Below are positions 33,988 through 44,200 of a stretch of DNA of 64,000 nt, piece by piece. Origin of the DNA: Terriglobia bacterium (lineage in GTDB: Bacteria > Acidobacteriota > Terriglobia > Terriglobales > Acidobacteriaceae); assembly GCA_020072585.1 (NCBI GenBank), contig JAIQGL010000023.1, forward strand, positions 43,418 to 107,417, read 5' to 3'. The translations under genes and the position numbers were made by a program. The notes beneath the pieces are model-generated. The model ran no database searches and had not been told where the DNA came from. It saw only the letters and a program-made list of their open reading frames with translations. The number at the start of each line of letters is the position of its first letter. The stretch's first letter is position 1.

Positions 33988-35745
33988 ATGAATCAGAAAT
34001 CTCCGAAAAATCCGCTGGGATATGTGACCTTTGCCCTGCATTCCCATCTGCCGTATGTGGTCAACCATGGAACGTGGCCTCACGGGATGGAGTGGCTGCA
34101 TGAAGCGGCGGCGGAGACCTACCTGCCCTTGTTGCGGGTTTTCAGGGAATTAGAACAACAGGGCCTGGCGCTTAAGGCGAACGTAAATCTTTCGCCCATT
34201 CTGCTGGAACAACTTTCGCATCCGGTTTTCAAGGACGAGTTTCCCAAATACCTGTTGCGGAAAATTCAGGCGGCGCACAAGGACGCGGACGAGTTCGCGA
34301 TCAAGGGCGAACCGCACATGATTGAAGTGTCGCGTTTCTGGCTGCGGTTTTATGAGCAGGCACTGCGCCAGTTTGACGAGCTTGACTCGAACATCATCCG
34401 CGGGTTCCAGCACTTTTACGATACCGGCGCCATTGAAATCATTACCTGCGGCGCAACTCATGGATATTTTCCCTTGCTGGGAACTGACGCTTCCATCCGC
34501 GCGCAGGTCCGCACGGGCGTGGAAACGCACGAGCGTTTCTTCGGCAGGAAGCCGCGCGGCATCTGGCTCCCGGAGTGCGGGTATCGTCCCGCCGGCCCGT
34601 GGCAATTCCCTGTTTCACTTGACGGGTTCAGTTCGCCGTACGGCCGGCAGCCGTTTGACCGTGTAGGAGTGGAAGAGATTCTGTCTGAAAACGGACTTGA
34701 GTTTTTTTACGTTGATACTCATCTGGTTGACAGTTCCACGCGGTTCACGCCGTATCAGTTGATGGCGGGCGGGGTGCCGCTCGCGCTGGAGACGGCGTCA
34801 GACCATCCGGGCAAGAGTTTCTACCGGCCCTACTATGCTGAGAGCCCTGCCCCGGATGCGCAAGTGGCTTTCTTCACCCGCGATCCGCGCACGGGCGTGC
34901 AGGTGTGGAGCGGTGATAGTGGCTATCCCGGCGACGCAAATTATCTGGAGTTCCACAAAAAGCGCTGGCCCGGCGGCAATCGCTACTGGCGTATTACCGG
35001 GCCAAAGATTGATCTTGGCCTCAAGCAGCCATATGATCCGGCAGTCGCGCTGGAGCGGACGCGCGAACATGCGAAACATTTTGCCCGCATTACCACTGAA
35101 ACCCTGGAACGTTACGGCAACAATGGCGCCGGCGCTCCCCTGCTGACCGCTCCGTTTGACGCTGAGTTGTTTGGGCACTGGTGGTTTGAGGGGCCGGAGT
35201 GGTTGAAGCAGGTGGCGCTCGAGTTTTCGCGGCCAGAGTCGCGGATCAAGCTTATTTCCTGCCCCGAATATCTGAGCCAGTATCCGCCGGAAGCGTACGT
35301 TGCCTTGCCGGAAGGATCATGGGGCGCGGAGAGCAACAACAGCGTCTGGCTGAATGAAAACACCGCGTGGACGTGGAAGCACATCTATCCCGCGGAACTG
35401 GCTGTGCAACAGATGGCCAACACCGGTCTTTGGCGCGGCCATGAGACTGCCACGCGGCTGGTCAAGCAGATATGCCGTGAATTGCTGCTGCTGGAATCCT
35501 CAGACTGGCAATTTCTCATCACCACCAAAGCGGCCCGCGACTATGCGGAAAAGCGGTTTAATACTCATCTGGAGCAGTTCCGCTGTCTGCTGGATATCTG
35601 GCGCCGCTTTGAGACAACCCATCAGATTCCAGCGAACAAGCTCCTGGAACTGGAAGCCATTGAATTGCGCGACCCCATCTTTCCCGAAATTGACCCGGAC
35701 CTGTGGGCCACGACAAAAGCGGTGCTTGATCACGCGCACCTGTAA
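33988..35745 (+). CDS. GH57-family 1,4-alpha-glucan branching enzyme
   Basis: This 585-residue protein is a glycoside hydrolase family 57 enzyme. The N-terminal barrel has FALHSHLPYVVNHG (metal/active-site His motif), the third conserved motif GIWLPECGYRPAG contains the nucleophile Glu, and TAPFDAELFGHWWFEGPEW contains the acid/base Asp. The C-terminal alpha-helical DUF1957-type domain ends in ELRDPIFPEIDPDLW. This set matches the GH57 branching enzymes that introduce alpha-1,6 links into glycogen rather than amylopullulanases. No glycogen synthase lies nearby. Its start has no strong ribosome-binding site. Confidence 0.88.
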   Translation: MNQKSPKNPLGYVTFALHSHLPYVVNHGTWPHGMEWLHEAAAETYLPLLRVFRELEQQGLALKANVNLSPILLEQLSHPVFKDEFPKYLLRKIQAAHKDADEFAIKGEPHMIEVSRFWLRFYEQALRQFDELDSNIIRGFQHFYDTGAIEIITCGATHGYFPLLGTDASIRAQVRTGVETHERFFGRKPRGIWLPECGYRPAGPWQFPVSLDGFSSPYGRQPFDRVGVEEILSENGLEFFYVDTHLVDSSTRFTPYQLMAGGVPLALETASDHPGKSFYRPYYAESPAPDAQVAFFTRDPRTGVQVWSGDSGYPGDANYLEFHKKRWPGGNRYWRITGPKIDLGLKQPYDPAVALERTREHAKHFARITTETLERYGNNGAGAPLLTAPFDAELFGHWWFEGPEWLKQVALEFSRPESRIKLISCPEYLSQYPPEAYVALPEGSWGAESNNSVWLNENTAWTWKHIYPAELAVQQMANTGLWRGHETATRLVKQICRELLLLESSDWQFLITTKAARDYAEKRFNTHLEQFRCLLDIWRRFETTHQIPANKLLELEAIELRDPIFPEIDPDLWATTKAVLDHAHL

Positions 35746-35848
35746 GTCATTTGAAAGCCAGACTTTCCCCCGATGAACTGCCTTCCGGCAGTTATGTTCG
35801 GAAGTAATGTTGCCGTAGACCGAAAAAGCATCTAAATAAGATGTAAGC

Positions 35849-37510
35849 GTGAGTAGCCCAATCCCAAATCAGGACCAGAACTTTGACGTTCTGGTGATCG
35901 GCGGCGGTATCAACGGTGTTGCCATTGCGCGCGAATGCGCGCAGTGGAGCAAACGTACGCTGCTGGTTGAGCAAAACGATTTTTCCTCCGGTACCACCAG
36001 CCGGTCCACCCGGATCATCCACGGTGGACTGCGCTATCTGGAACACGCGGAGATTGGCCTGGTGCGGGAATCCCTGCGCGAACGGGAGCGTCTGCTGAGC
36101 CAGTTGCCACATCTGGTGCGTCCGCTGCAATTTCTGCTGGCTTTGCCGAAGAAATCACGCTCACTGCGCCGGAGTTCTCTGGCCATCAGAACAGGACTTT
36201 GGCTCTACCATCACTGGGCCGGAGGCAAGCGCCCACCTTCTGACGACAAGGCGGCATTTGAGCAGCAGTTGGATAGCGGCAACAGCTGGTCCATCTACGC
36301 GTACGAGGACGCGCAGTGCGAGTTTCCTGAGCGGCTGGTTGCCGAATGGCTAACGGAAAGCGTTGCCGCCGGGGCCGTGGCCTGTAACCATACAGAGCTG
36401 CTGGAGATTACCCGCGGCAACGGACGCGTGACGGGAGCCCGGCTGCGCGACCGCATTTCCGGACAGGAATACGCTATTCACGCCACGCACATTGTGAATG
36501 CAACCGGCCCGTGGGCAGACACGGTCATAGCCGCTTCAGGAATATCCACGCCGCGTATGATCGGCGGTGTGCGCGGCTCTCATCTTGTTCTGCCAAAATT
36601 CACGGGCGCTCCTGAGCAAGCCATCTATACTGAAGCCATTGATGGCCGGCCGATTTTTGTGGTTCCCTGGAACGGCCAGCTCCTGGTGGGCACAAGCGAA
36701 GTTGCCGACGCCAATGTTCCTGACAATCCGCAGCCCAGCCCGCAGGAAATTGAATATCTCTTCCAGAGCTTTGCCCGTTTATTCCCCCGTTCAGGCCTCA
36801 CCCAGGCCGACGTGCGCTATGACTTTGCCGGAATCCGCCCACTTCCCTTTGCTCCGGGTAAGCCGTCCTCTTCACTGACTCGCAGACATGTTCTGCATGA
36901 CCACACCGGCGAAGGCGCTGCCGGCTTGCTTTCAGTGATCGGCGGCAAACTCACCACGGCCGCCAGCCTTGCCCGCGACGTGGTCCGCAAGCTGGGCGTG
37001 GATGTGCCGGAGCCGGTCAATGTCTTTGCTTCCCCTGCCGCTGAAGAAGATGTGGAATCCACCGTCCGGCAGTGGGCGCGGCTGGTGGCGTGCAAAGCCA
37101 AGATTCCCACGGGCTGTGCTGAAGCGATCGCGGAATGGCATGGCCGCCACGCTCTTGCGATTGCCCATGCAGCGTCTCTCGACGAACGCCTGCGTGAACC
37201 GCTCTGCCCGCATAGCTGCCATCTGGTGGCGGAGGCCGTGGAAGCGGTGGCGCATGAATCCGCTGTCACGCTGGGCGATATTCTTCTGCGCCGCGTGCCT
37301 GTAGCTCTGGGAGCCTGCTGGTCAGAAGAGTGCAGCCGTGAGGCCGCACACAAAATCGGCCGCGCGCTGGGCTGGGACCAGTCCCGCATCTACCTGGAGT
37401 TGCTGCGGCTGGAAGAGGAGCGGGAGCAATTCCTGCATCCACGCCATGGTCAGGCTGTAAATCCGAAGCCCGGCTGTGGCAGCCCGGTAAGGAACGTGCA
37501 GCACTACTGA
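35849..37510 (+). CDS. glpD: FAD-dependent glycerol-3-phosphate dehydrogenase
   Basis: This 553-residue flavoenzyme opens with FDVLVIGGGINGVAIARECA (FAD Rossmann motif) and continues with DFSSGTTSRSTRIIHGGLRYLEH, the GlpD signature (glycerol-3-phosphate dehydrogenase pattern 1). YDFAGIRPLPF and SVIGGKLTTAASLARDV close the FAD site, and a C-terminal helical DAO_C domain follows (~400-530). The enzyme oxidises glycerol 3-phosphate to dihydroxyacetone phosphate at the membrane and reduces quinone. The start is GTG. The gene overlaps the convergent response-regulator gene by 7 nt. No glpF or glpK is nearby. Confidence 0.9.
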   Translation: MSSPIPNQDQNFDVLVIGGGINGVAIARECAQWSKRTLLVEQNDFSSGTTSRSTRIIHGGLRYLEHAEIGLVRESLRERERLLSQLPHLVRPLQFLLALPKKSRSLRRSSLAIRTGLWLYHHWAGGKRPPSDDKAAFEQQLDSGNSWSIYAYEDAQCEFPERLVAEWLTESVAAGAVACNHTELLEITRGNGRVTGARLRDRISGQEYAIHATHIVNATGPWADTVIAASGISTPRMIGGVRGSHLVLPKFTGAPEQAIYTEAIDGRPIFVVPWNGQLLVGTSEVADANVPDNPQPSPQEIEYLFQSFARLFPRSGLTQADVRYDFAGIRPLPFAPGKPSSSLTRRHVLHDHTGEGAAGLLSVIGGKLTTAASLARDVVRKLGVDVPEPVNVFASPAAEEDVESTVRQWARLVACKAKIPTGCAEAIAEWHGRHALAIAHAASLDERLREPLCPHSCHLVAEAVEAVAHESAVTLGDILLRRVPVALGACWSEECSREAAHKIGRALGWDQSRIYLELLRLEEEREQFLHPRHGQAVNPKPGCGSPVRNVQHY

Positions 37511-37857
37511 ATTTTGAGCTTCTCCAGCAGAATGTCAGGATTGATGGGCTTGGCGAGCACCTCAAACGAACAGCCCTCGGCCCGTACTTTTGCCAGCAGA
37601 CCGCTGGTGGCGGCCTGCCCTGAAAAAAGAATGATCCGGCAGTTCGGAAGAAATTTCATGATGGCTTTTGCCGTGTCAATTCCGTCCATGCCGGGCATGA
37701 TCACGTCAGTCACAACCGCATCCGGACGAATCATTTCTGCCCATTGAATTGCAGATTTGCCGTTGGACACAGCCACTGCATCGCGTCCTTCCCCGGTCAG
37801 GATGTTAACCAGCGTATCCGCAATGATTGGTTCATCATCCACCACGATGATCTTCAC
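37504..37857 (-). CDS. Stand-alone response regulator receiver protein
   Basis: This 117-residue single-domain receiver has the acidic pair DD at 7-8 (VVDDEP), the phosphorylatable Asp51 (VVTDVIMPGMDG), the switch Ser79 (LFSGQ) and Lys103 (LAKPINPDILL). No output domain exists. The start overlaps the stop of the upstream histidine kinase gene by 4 nt, so the kinase is its likely phosphodonor. Its target is not evident; it may work by protein contact. Confidence 0.92.
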   Translation of the reverse strand: MKIIVVDDEPIIADTLVNILTGEGRDAVAVSNGKSAIQWAEMIRPDAVVTDVIMPGMDGIDTAKAIMKFLPNCRIILFSGQAATSGLLAKVRAEGCSFEVLAKPINPDILLEKLKIQ

Positions 37858-39965
37858 TCGTTGGCAACCCCGCTTGAAATTGCACTTTTGCTGGACGCAG
37901 CCGTCATCCTGTTTGGCCCTGGGCCATTGTCCTTTCCTTCCAGGGGCAGGAAAATTGAAAAAACAGTTCCGTGTTGCGCCGGTCCGGTTCTGCTCTTAAC
38001 ATAAATGACTCCACCGTGTTTCTCAATGATATTGCGCGTAATCCACAAGCCAAGGCCGGTGCCAATATCCTCCTTGGTGGTAAAGAACGGTTGGAACAGG
38101 CTGCTCATGTGCTGCGGTGCGATGCCGGAACCCGTATCAAGCATGGTGATTCGGACCCCAGGCGCCCCGGAGTTAGTCCATGCATGCGACTTTGAAACTC
38201 TGATAATCATTGACCCGCCTGTAGGCATCGCATCAATGGAGTTGGTGATCAGATTGGAAAACGCCTGGCGAATTTCTCCGGCAAGAGCCCTGATTTGAAT
38301 ATCTTCGTCGTATTGCTTTACAACTTTGATTTTCCGCACTTCAAGGCGCGTCGCGTACAGAAGAAGCAGGTCATCCAGAACCTGCGCAACATTAAAACGG
38401 ACCGGCGAAGAAGTGTCCCGATAGAACCCAAGCGTCTGCCGGGTAATATGGGCAACGCGGTCAAGCTCACGCCCAGCCAATTCCAGATACGCCGCTACTT
38501 TTTTTGCATCACCCACATCCCGTCTGGACAAATAGACCAGATTGGTGACCGCGGCCAGCGGATTGTTGATTTCATGCGCCACAGTGGCGGCGAGCCGGCC
38601 GGCGGCTGCCAGTTTTTCCGTTGTCCGTAATGTGCGCTCGACCTTCTTGTTCTCCGTAATATTGCGGATGATCTTTGCCGCGCCGACCACTTTTCCATGT
38701 ACGTCCTTTACGGGCGATATGGTCAGCGATACATCCACTCGTTCGCCATTTTTCTTTAACCGGACGGTCTCAAAATGGTCGATTCTTTCACCGCGCTTGA
38801 TCTTACTCAGGATCATGGGTTCGTCCTGATGCAATTCCGGAGGAATGATCAGCATGACCGGCTGTCCAATGATCTCATCGGCCTTATACCCGAATAGCTT
38901 CTCGGCGCTTTTGTTCCAACTGGTGACGACTCCATTCAGGTCCTTGCTGGCAATTGCGTCATCAGAAGATTCCACGATTGCGGCCAGCCTCCGTTGCGCC
39001 TCTTCGGCTTCCTGGCGCGGGCTAATGTCACGCGTAACGGCGAGCTGTGCGATTGACCCGTCAGAGTTCTGGAGCGGAGCGGCATGAGTTTCCATGCAGC
39101 GGCGAACGCCCTTCAGGCCAATCATGTCGAACTCCAGAGAACCTTTTTCGCCGCCACAAATTCTGCGGTTGAATTCCCGGAACCTGTCCCGGTCCTCCGG
39201 CGCGATCAGGTCGTACACGCTTTTTCCAATTACCATTTCCGCATAGTCAGCGCCTACCATCGCCAGGCCCGCGGAATTCATATGCAACACCGTGCCGTCA
39301 GCAGCAACGATCTTTACGCACTCGGGTGTTGTTTCAACAATGGCGCGAAGGCGATCTTCACTCAATTGCAACCGCTGCCGCTCCAACTCGGCTTCCGCCC
39401 GAAGCTGGACCTCACGCTCCGTTGCCTCGCGACGCAGATGGCTGATGTTGGCAAAAAACTGCGTCAGCTTATCCAGTTCAGCCAGTTCCTCACGCTGGCG
39501 CGCGATCTCACGCTCATGCGCCTTCTTCTCTGTAATGTCACGGCCTTCGGCGGTGATGAATACGACCTTGCCGCGCTCATCCTTCACCGGCATGAGCGAG
39601 GCGTCAATGATGACGGTCTCTTTGCCGCCCGCGCGTCCGTAGATTTCCGCATCCCAGCGTACGAATTCGCCTTGTGAGGCGCGCCGGATCGAATCTCTGA
39701 GTGTCGCATTGATCTCCTCTGAGACCTGCCACCAGAAGGTCGTCCAGAACGGCTTCCCCTCAACATCGGAGAGCTTAATCCCTACAGCATCGAGCGCCAC
39801 CTGATTGATTTCCAGCACCGTGCCATTGGCATCCAGCAGTCCCACAAACTGGGCCATGGAGTCCAGTGTGATGCGCGCGAGCTTTTGCCGGTACTGTTCA
39901 CGAGTATCGCCGGCCAACAGCTCAGTGCCGCGGACGTTGATGAGCTTTGACGGATTCGTTATCAA
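37854..39965 (-). CDS. Multi-PAS sensor histidine kinase
   Basis: This 703-residue soluble kinase has three PAS domains (about 28-145, 204-315, 325-438), then HisKA with His464 (TVAHEINNPLAA) and an HATPase domain (N box NLITNSIDAM, G1 DTGSGIAPQH, G2 GTGLGLW). The second PAS carries CVKIVAADGTVLHMN, and the third KDLNGVVTSWNKSAEKLFGY. No transmembrane helix is present, so it should sense a cytoplasmic cue. The receiver partner follows with a 4-nt overlap. Between PAS 1 and PAS 2, residues 170-176 read FFANISH, like a truncated H-box of another kinase type. Confidence 0.9.
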   Translation of the reverse strand: MITNPSKLINVRGTELLAGDTREQYRQKLARITLDSMAQFVGLLDANGTVLEINQVALDAVGIKLSDVEGKPFWTTFWWQVSEEINATLRDSIRRASQGEFVRWDAEIYGRAGGKETVIIDASLMPVKDERGKVVFITAEGRDITEKKAHEREIARQREELAELDKLTQFFANISHLRREATEREVQLRAEAELERQRLQLSEDRLRAIVETTPECVKIVAADGTVLHMNSAGLAMVGADYAEMVIGKSVYDLIAPEDRDRFREFNRRICGGEKGSLEFDMIGLKGVRRCMETHAAPLQNSDGSIAQLAVTRDISPRQEAEEAQRRLAAIVESSDDAIASKDLNGVVTSWNKSAEKLFGYKADEIIGQPVMLIIPPELHQDEPMILSKIKRGERIDHFETVRLKKNGERVDVSLTISPVKDVHGKVVGAAKIIRNITENKKVERTLRTTEKLAAAGRLAATVAHEINNPLAAVTNLVYLSRRDVGDAKKVAAYLELAGRELDRVAHITRQTLGFYRDTSSPVRFNVAQVLDDLLLLYATRLEVRKIKVVKQYDEDIQIRALAGEIRQAFSNLITNSIDAMPTGGSMIIRVSKSHAWTNSGAPGVRITMLDTGSGIAPQHMSSLFQPFFTTKEDIGTGLGLWITRNIIEKHGGVIYVKSRTGPAQHGTVFSIFLPLEGKDNGPGPNRMTAASSKSAISSGVANE

Positions 39966-40407
39966 GAAGACATGCTCCCTGCTTACATCACAATGTTGTA
40001 GCGAAGAGACTCAACCCCTGCGCCGCCTTCATGATCGCTTAAGCAGAGCATCCTGCGTCCTCAGCGAGATAGTGAAGGGCCGATTTAATTTTGGGCCACA
40101 AAGACTACAGTTCAGGTCCGGCGTTTAGAGTTGGTTCTGCGCGTCTACGCCCTGCGTGCCAACTGATGATGCTGATCCTGCCTTTGGCGAGTGATTTGAA
40201 ATGCGTTCGAAAAACGAGATGAGAATGATGTGCTTCCATATCTGCCAATCGGACAAAGACCGGGGACCCCGTCTGTATGGTCCATTCTATTTTCCGCGCA
40301 TAAGCCCGAGCTTGAAGATTTGGATGCCTTAATCCGGAGTTATGCTGCTTGCCGTCCAGATCACCTCAGCCTCCGATCAGGCTCCGTTCATTATCTTCGT
40401 TCATTAT
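39966..40407. other. Gene-free upstream region of the PAS kinase
   Basis: This is the first part of an 881-bp gap between the kinase and the TonB C-terminal protein. I see no credible coding frame; several short frames exist on both strands without ribosome-binding sites or recognisable products. The rest of the gap is repeat copy B (40405-40740) and a short spacer. Confidence 0.4.
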
Positions 40408-40740
40408 CTAGGATTCCAAAAGACTTACACAAATTCAATCCCGGGGATCAATGCTGGTCTCAATGACCAGCTTTGGTAATGCCGGCGATTTTGGCGGCCC
40501 TCTGCCTGCACCTTCAGCCTGTACCCCTGCCCCATCCCCATTCCACGCCATTCCACCCGACTCACACCCCATGTCACCCCACGTCACCCCGGCTTGTGAG
40601 GTAAATTTTTGGGTTGAGACATCTCAGAACATCTCCACTCGGCTGGGAGAATCGGCAGAGGGTCACAAAATGGCTTCTTGGTTATCTAACCGCTGATTGC
40701 TAAGTGCCGACTGCTAGATTTTCAATGACCTTTCCTGCTC
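40405..40740. repeat. Long intergenic repeat, copy B
   Basis: This stretch shares with 13955-14290 the blocks CTAGGATTCCAAAAGACTTA (40408), CCCGGGGATC, GGCGATTTTGGC, CTGTACCCCTGCCCCAT, CGGCTGGGAGAATCGGCAGA and CTGATTGCTAAGTGC followed by TTTTCAATGACC. Shared blocks over 300 bp with diverged filler suggest descent from a common element, not chance. Confidence 0.6.
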
Positions 40741-40846
40741 GCACCCTGAGGCGCTGCTGCACTCTAGCGCATTTTTTTAAGCGAATCAATAGCGAATAAG
40801 GACATTGCCTAGGCCACCACCTCCATTGCGCCTGACTTGAAACCGT

Positions 40847-41212
40847 CTATGGGTTGAATTCGAACTTCACTTCAAGCACGGTTTCTTTGGGGGCTGGCTC
40901 ATATTTCCATTTCTTGACGGCCCGGATCAGGGCATCCACCAGTACAGGGTTGCCACCCAGTTCTTTGGCGCTGGTCACTCTGCCGTCCGGGGCCACAGTG
41001 ACCGTCACGCGTGCGATGCCTTTCAGGTTCAGGCGTCGCGCGAGTTCGGGATACTCCGGTGACACGCTCGATTTCAGCTTGCGCGTTGACTCCTGGTCCT
41101 GCTGCTGCACAGTCTGGGGAAAAACCCAGCATGAGACCAGCAGCAGTCCCAGAAAGACGACCAGCGCCCGACCCAGGTTCCTTGTTCTATTCTTCTCCAC
41201 GTTGTGACCCAT
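40847..41212 (-). CDS. TonB C-terminal domain protein
   Basis: This 121-residue protein has an N-terminal signal or anchor helix (LGRALVVFLGLLLVSCWVF) and, from about residue 48, a TonB_C domain (VSPEYPELARRLNLKGIARV, VTVAPDGRVTSAKELGG, ALIRAVKKWKYEPAPKE). The usual Pro-rich spacer is almost absent, so it cannot span the periplasm as classical TonB does. It lies 45 nt after the TonB-dependent receptor on the same strand and is probably co-transcribed, which argues for a role tied to that receptor. A Cys in the hydrophobic segment (VSCW) leaves lipidation open. Confidence 0.8.
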   Translation of the reverse strand: MGHNVEKNRTRNLGRALVVFLGLLLVSCWVFPQTVQQQDQESTRKLKSSVSPEYPELARRLNLKGIARVTVTVAPDGRVTSAKELGGNPVLVDALIRAVKKWKYEPAPKETVLEVKFEFNP

Positions 41213-41257
41213 AACCTCTCATTGTTTCGAACGGGTCTTCCTGGTGATCAAAGGCGG

Positions 41258-44200
41258 TTAGAACTCCAGCTTCAGGCCAAACTGTATCTGCCTGGACTGG
41301 GTATTGTTGATCAGCAACTGGCTGCTGGAAATGCCGAAGTTGGGGTTATTGATCGCCTGCGCCGGCGGTGCAAAGTTAACGTGGTTGAGCAGATTGAAGA
41401 ACTCGCTGCGGATCTGCAAACTGTACTTTTCATCCACCCGGATGCGTTTGGAGAACGAGGCATCCAGATTGAAGAGCCCGGACGCGCGGTACGCTCCGCG
41501 TCCCAGACGCTGGCTTACATCCAGCACTCCCAGCCCAGCGGCCACAGGAGAAGTGCACGACCCCGCGGTCCAGGTGGTGCACTGGAGTTGCTGGGCGCCG
41601 GAGTTCGAAGACCCCAGGGTAGAAAGATTGCCCGTCGCCACAGCCCGGTCGGTTGCATCGCCGTCGTAGTTGGCGTCCACACCGGCATAAATCGGCAATG
41701 GCTCACCACTCTGGGTATCAATAATGGTTGCGACCTGCCAGCCGCTCATCAGTTTGTCCGCGAAGCCGCTGGCTCCATGGAAAAAGAGTTTGTTGCGCCC
41801 AAACGGCAGCTCATAAATCATGTTTGCGACCAGCCGGTGTCTTGCGTCAAAGGACGAATCTCCGTAGTTGGCGCGCGAACTGACCGGCGAGGTGTACTGG
41901 CTCACGAACATGGCTGCGGCCTGGTCCATGGTCAGCGAGGGATTTCCTGTAGCACAGCGCATGGCGTTCATCATCGAGAATGGGTCAGCTGCTCCACCGA
42001 AGACGCCCGCGCAGCCGGAGCCTGGCGCCAAAGTGGGCGCCAGCATGTTGTTCAACCGGTTGACCATATATTGGTCTGTAGATGAACCCAGGACCTCAGT
42101 GATGCTGTCAAGCGAATGCGACCAGGTATATGACGCCTGGAAAGTCAACCCGCGCGAAATCCTCTTGGTTAGCTCAGCCTGAAGTGATTGGTAGCGGGAA
42201 ACACCGTTGCTGGTCAGGGTTGTGAATGCTCCGAAAGGCCCCGTGATGACATTGTTGGCCATGTCACTCGGGTTTCTCGCCAGAAAGAGCGAACCGTTGC
42301 TGGGACGGAAGGCGTTCGCGAACGCAGCGCCGAAGTTAGGGCTTTCATTCTGGGCGAGATGGTTTCCGGTCGAAGCTGCGTAGCTTACGTTGAGCAACGT
42401 GTCTTTGGTGACTTCACGAGAGACGGTCACATGCCACCGTTCCATGTAAGGACTGCGGAAACCAGGGTCAACGCTGCTGATGTTGTAAGGCGTTGTGGTA
42501 TCCATAGCAGAAGATCCCTGCACTCCGTTGTAGGAGAAGAACCCAATGGTCGATGGGATTACAAACGGCGGATTGTTACGGTACTGGTTCATGATCAATC
42601 CAAAGGTGTGGTCATAGAAGATTCCGTAGGCGGCGCGGACCAGCGTCTTGCCGTCTCCACGCACGTCCCAGGCAAGGCCCACACGCGGAGCGAAATTGTT
42701 CCGGTCAGCGCAGAATGGATCGATGCCGAATTGAGAAGGCCGGATCACGGCTACCTGGCTCATTCCCGTGCCGGCTGGAAGAGACTGGCACGGCATCGGT
42801 TTGCCGTTCTGCATCATGAAGGCATTGGTGATCAGGTTGTTCGCCTCTGTAGGCGGCAGGTTCAGCTCATAGCGAAGGCCGTAGTCCAGCGTGAGCCGCG
42901 GAAAGAGGCGGTAGGAATCGGCGACATAGAAATCCGTTTCCCAGTTCCGGAAACCGCGCATTCCGGTGTTGTTGTAGGCGTAAAAATACTGGAGTTGCGC
43001 CAGCACCAGGCCGGACTGGAGGCTGAAAGGATTGCTGCTGTCCATGACCATCAACGGCCGCCGGAACACCTGGTTATCGTCGTTCACCTGCAAGCGGCGA
43101 ACTTCCGCGCCCGCGCTGATCTGATGTTTGCCTTTGATCCATACTACGGAATCCTGGAAATAAAAAGAGTTCTCTGCTCCCTGTTCGGGGACCCAGAACG
43201 CCGGCCCAACCGGGCTGAAGAGGCCGGTTGACATCACGATGTACGGGAAACCGTTCGTCGAAGTCAGTGAGTTTACAAAAGGCTGCCCGGCATATGGGCC
43301 GTCTGTGCGGGCGGTCCCGGACTGCAATACCGAAGCCGACTCCGTATCGCTGGCAAATGAATCACTGCCGCGGCTGAAGCCGAAGCGAGTGGTGTTGTAT
43401 AACGTCGGCCGGATCATCCAGTTATCACCCAGCACGCCATACCATTTGCGTGCTGCCATGATCTGGCTGGTGCCTGGGATGCCGTCACCCGCAAGGTGCT
43501 GCGATCCCTTGGCCGTGGAAAGGGTTACGAAAGCCTGATGGGTGTTATGGAAGCTACGGTCCAGGCGCAGGAATCCAGTGTCCTGGTCTCTTCCGTTATC
43601 GAAGCTCGAATTGTAGATTCCCGCAAGCGCACCTGGGCTCACCGGGGTGTTAGGGGACGGATACGCTGCCTGCAACAGGCTGGCCCACGCGGGATTTGTC
43701 ACGGTGGCCAGGAAATCGGGCGTCGGCACCAGAGCATTGATGGGGACCTGCTGCCTCTGGCGGAAGCCTTCATAAGCCAGCGAATAGAACATGTTCGCCG
43801 GCTTGATCTTGCCGCCGAAGTGCGCACCGAACTGGTTCTGCTTGAAGGGATCTTTATGCCCCGCGGGATCGAAATAGGTCCTGGAATCGAGCACGTCATT
43901 GCGCAGGAATTCCCACAACGAGCCGTGTAACTTCTCCGTGCCGCTCTTAGTGACGATGTTGACGGTGGCGCCGGCGCTGCGGCCGTATTCTGCGGTCGCG
44001 TTGCTGGTGATCACACTGAATTCATCCAGCGCGTCCAGCGGAATGCCACTGGTACTGATGTTGATGCCCGGGCCGTTGGGCATGAAGGCCCCGTTGGCAT
44101 CGCCACCGTCCACGATGAAGCTATTCGCCGTCCCGCGCGCTCCTATCACGGCATGGCCCGAGCCATAGGGATCGCTAAATGCGCGTGTGACGCCCGGCTG

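Noticed and set aside
40230..40696. Short plus-strand frames in the kinase-TonB gap
   Set aside because: No ribosome-binding site or recognisable product, and they lie partly in the intergenic repeat.
42188..43231. 347-codon plus-strand open frame inside the TonB receptor gene
   Set aside because: Antisense shadow; Arg/His/Val-rich with no domain.
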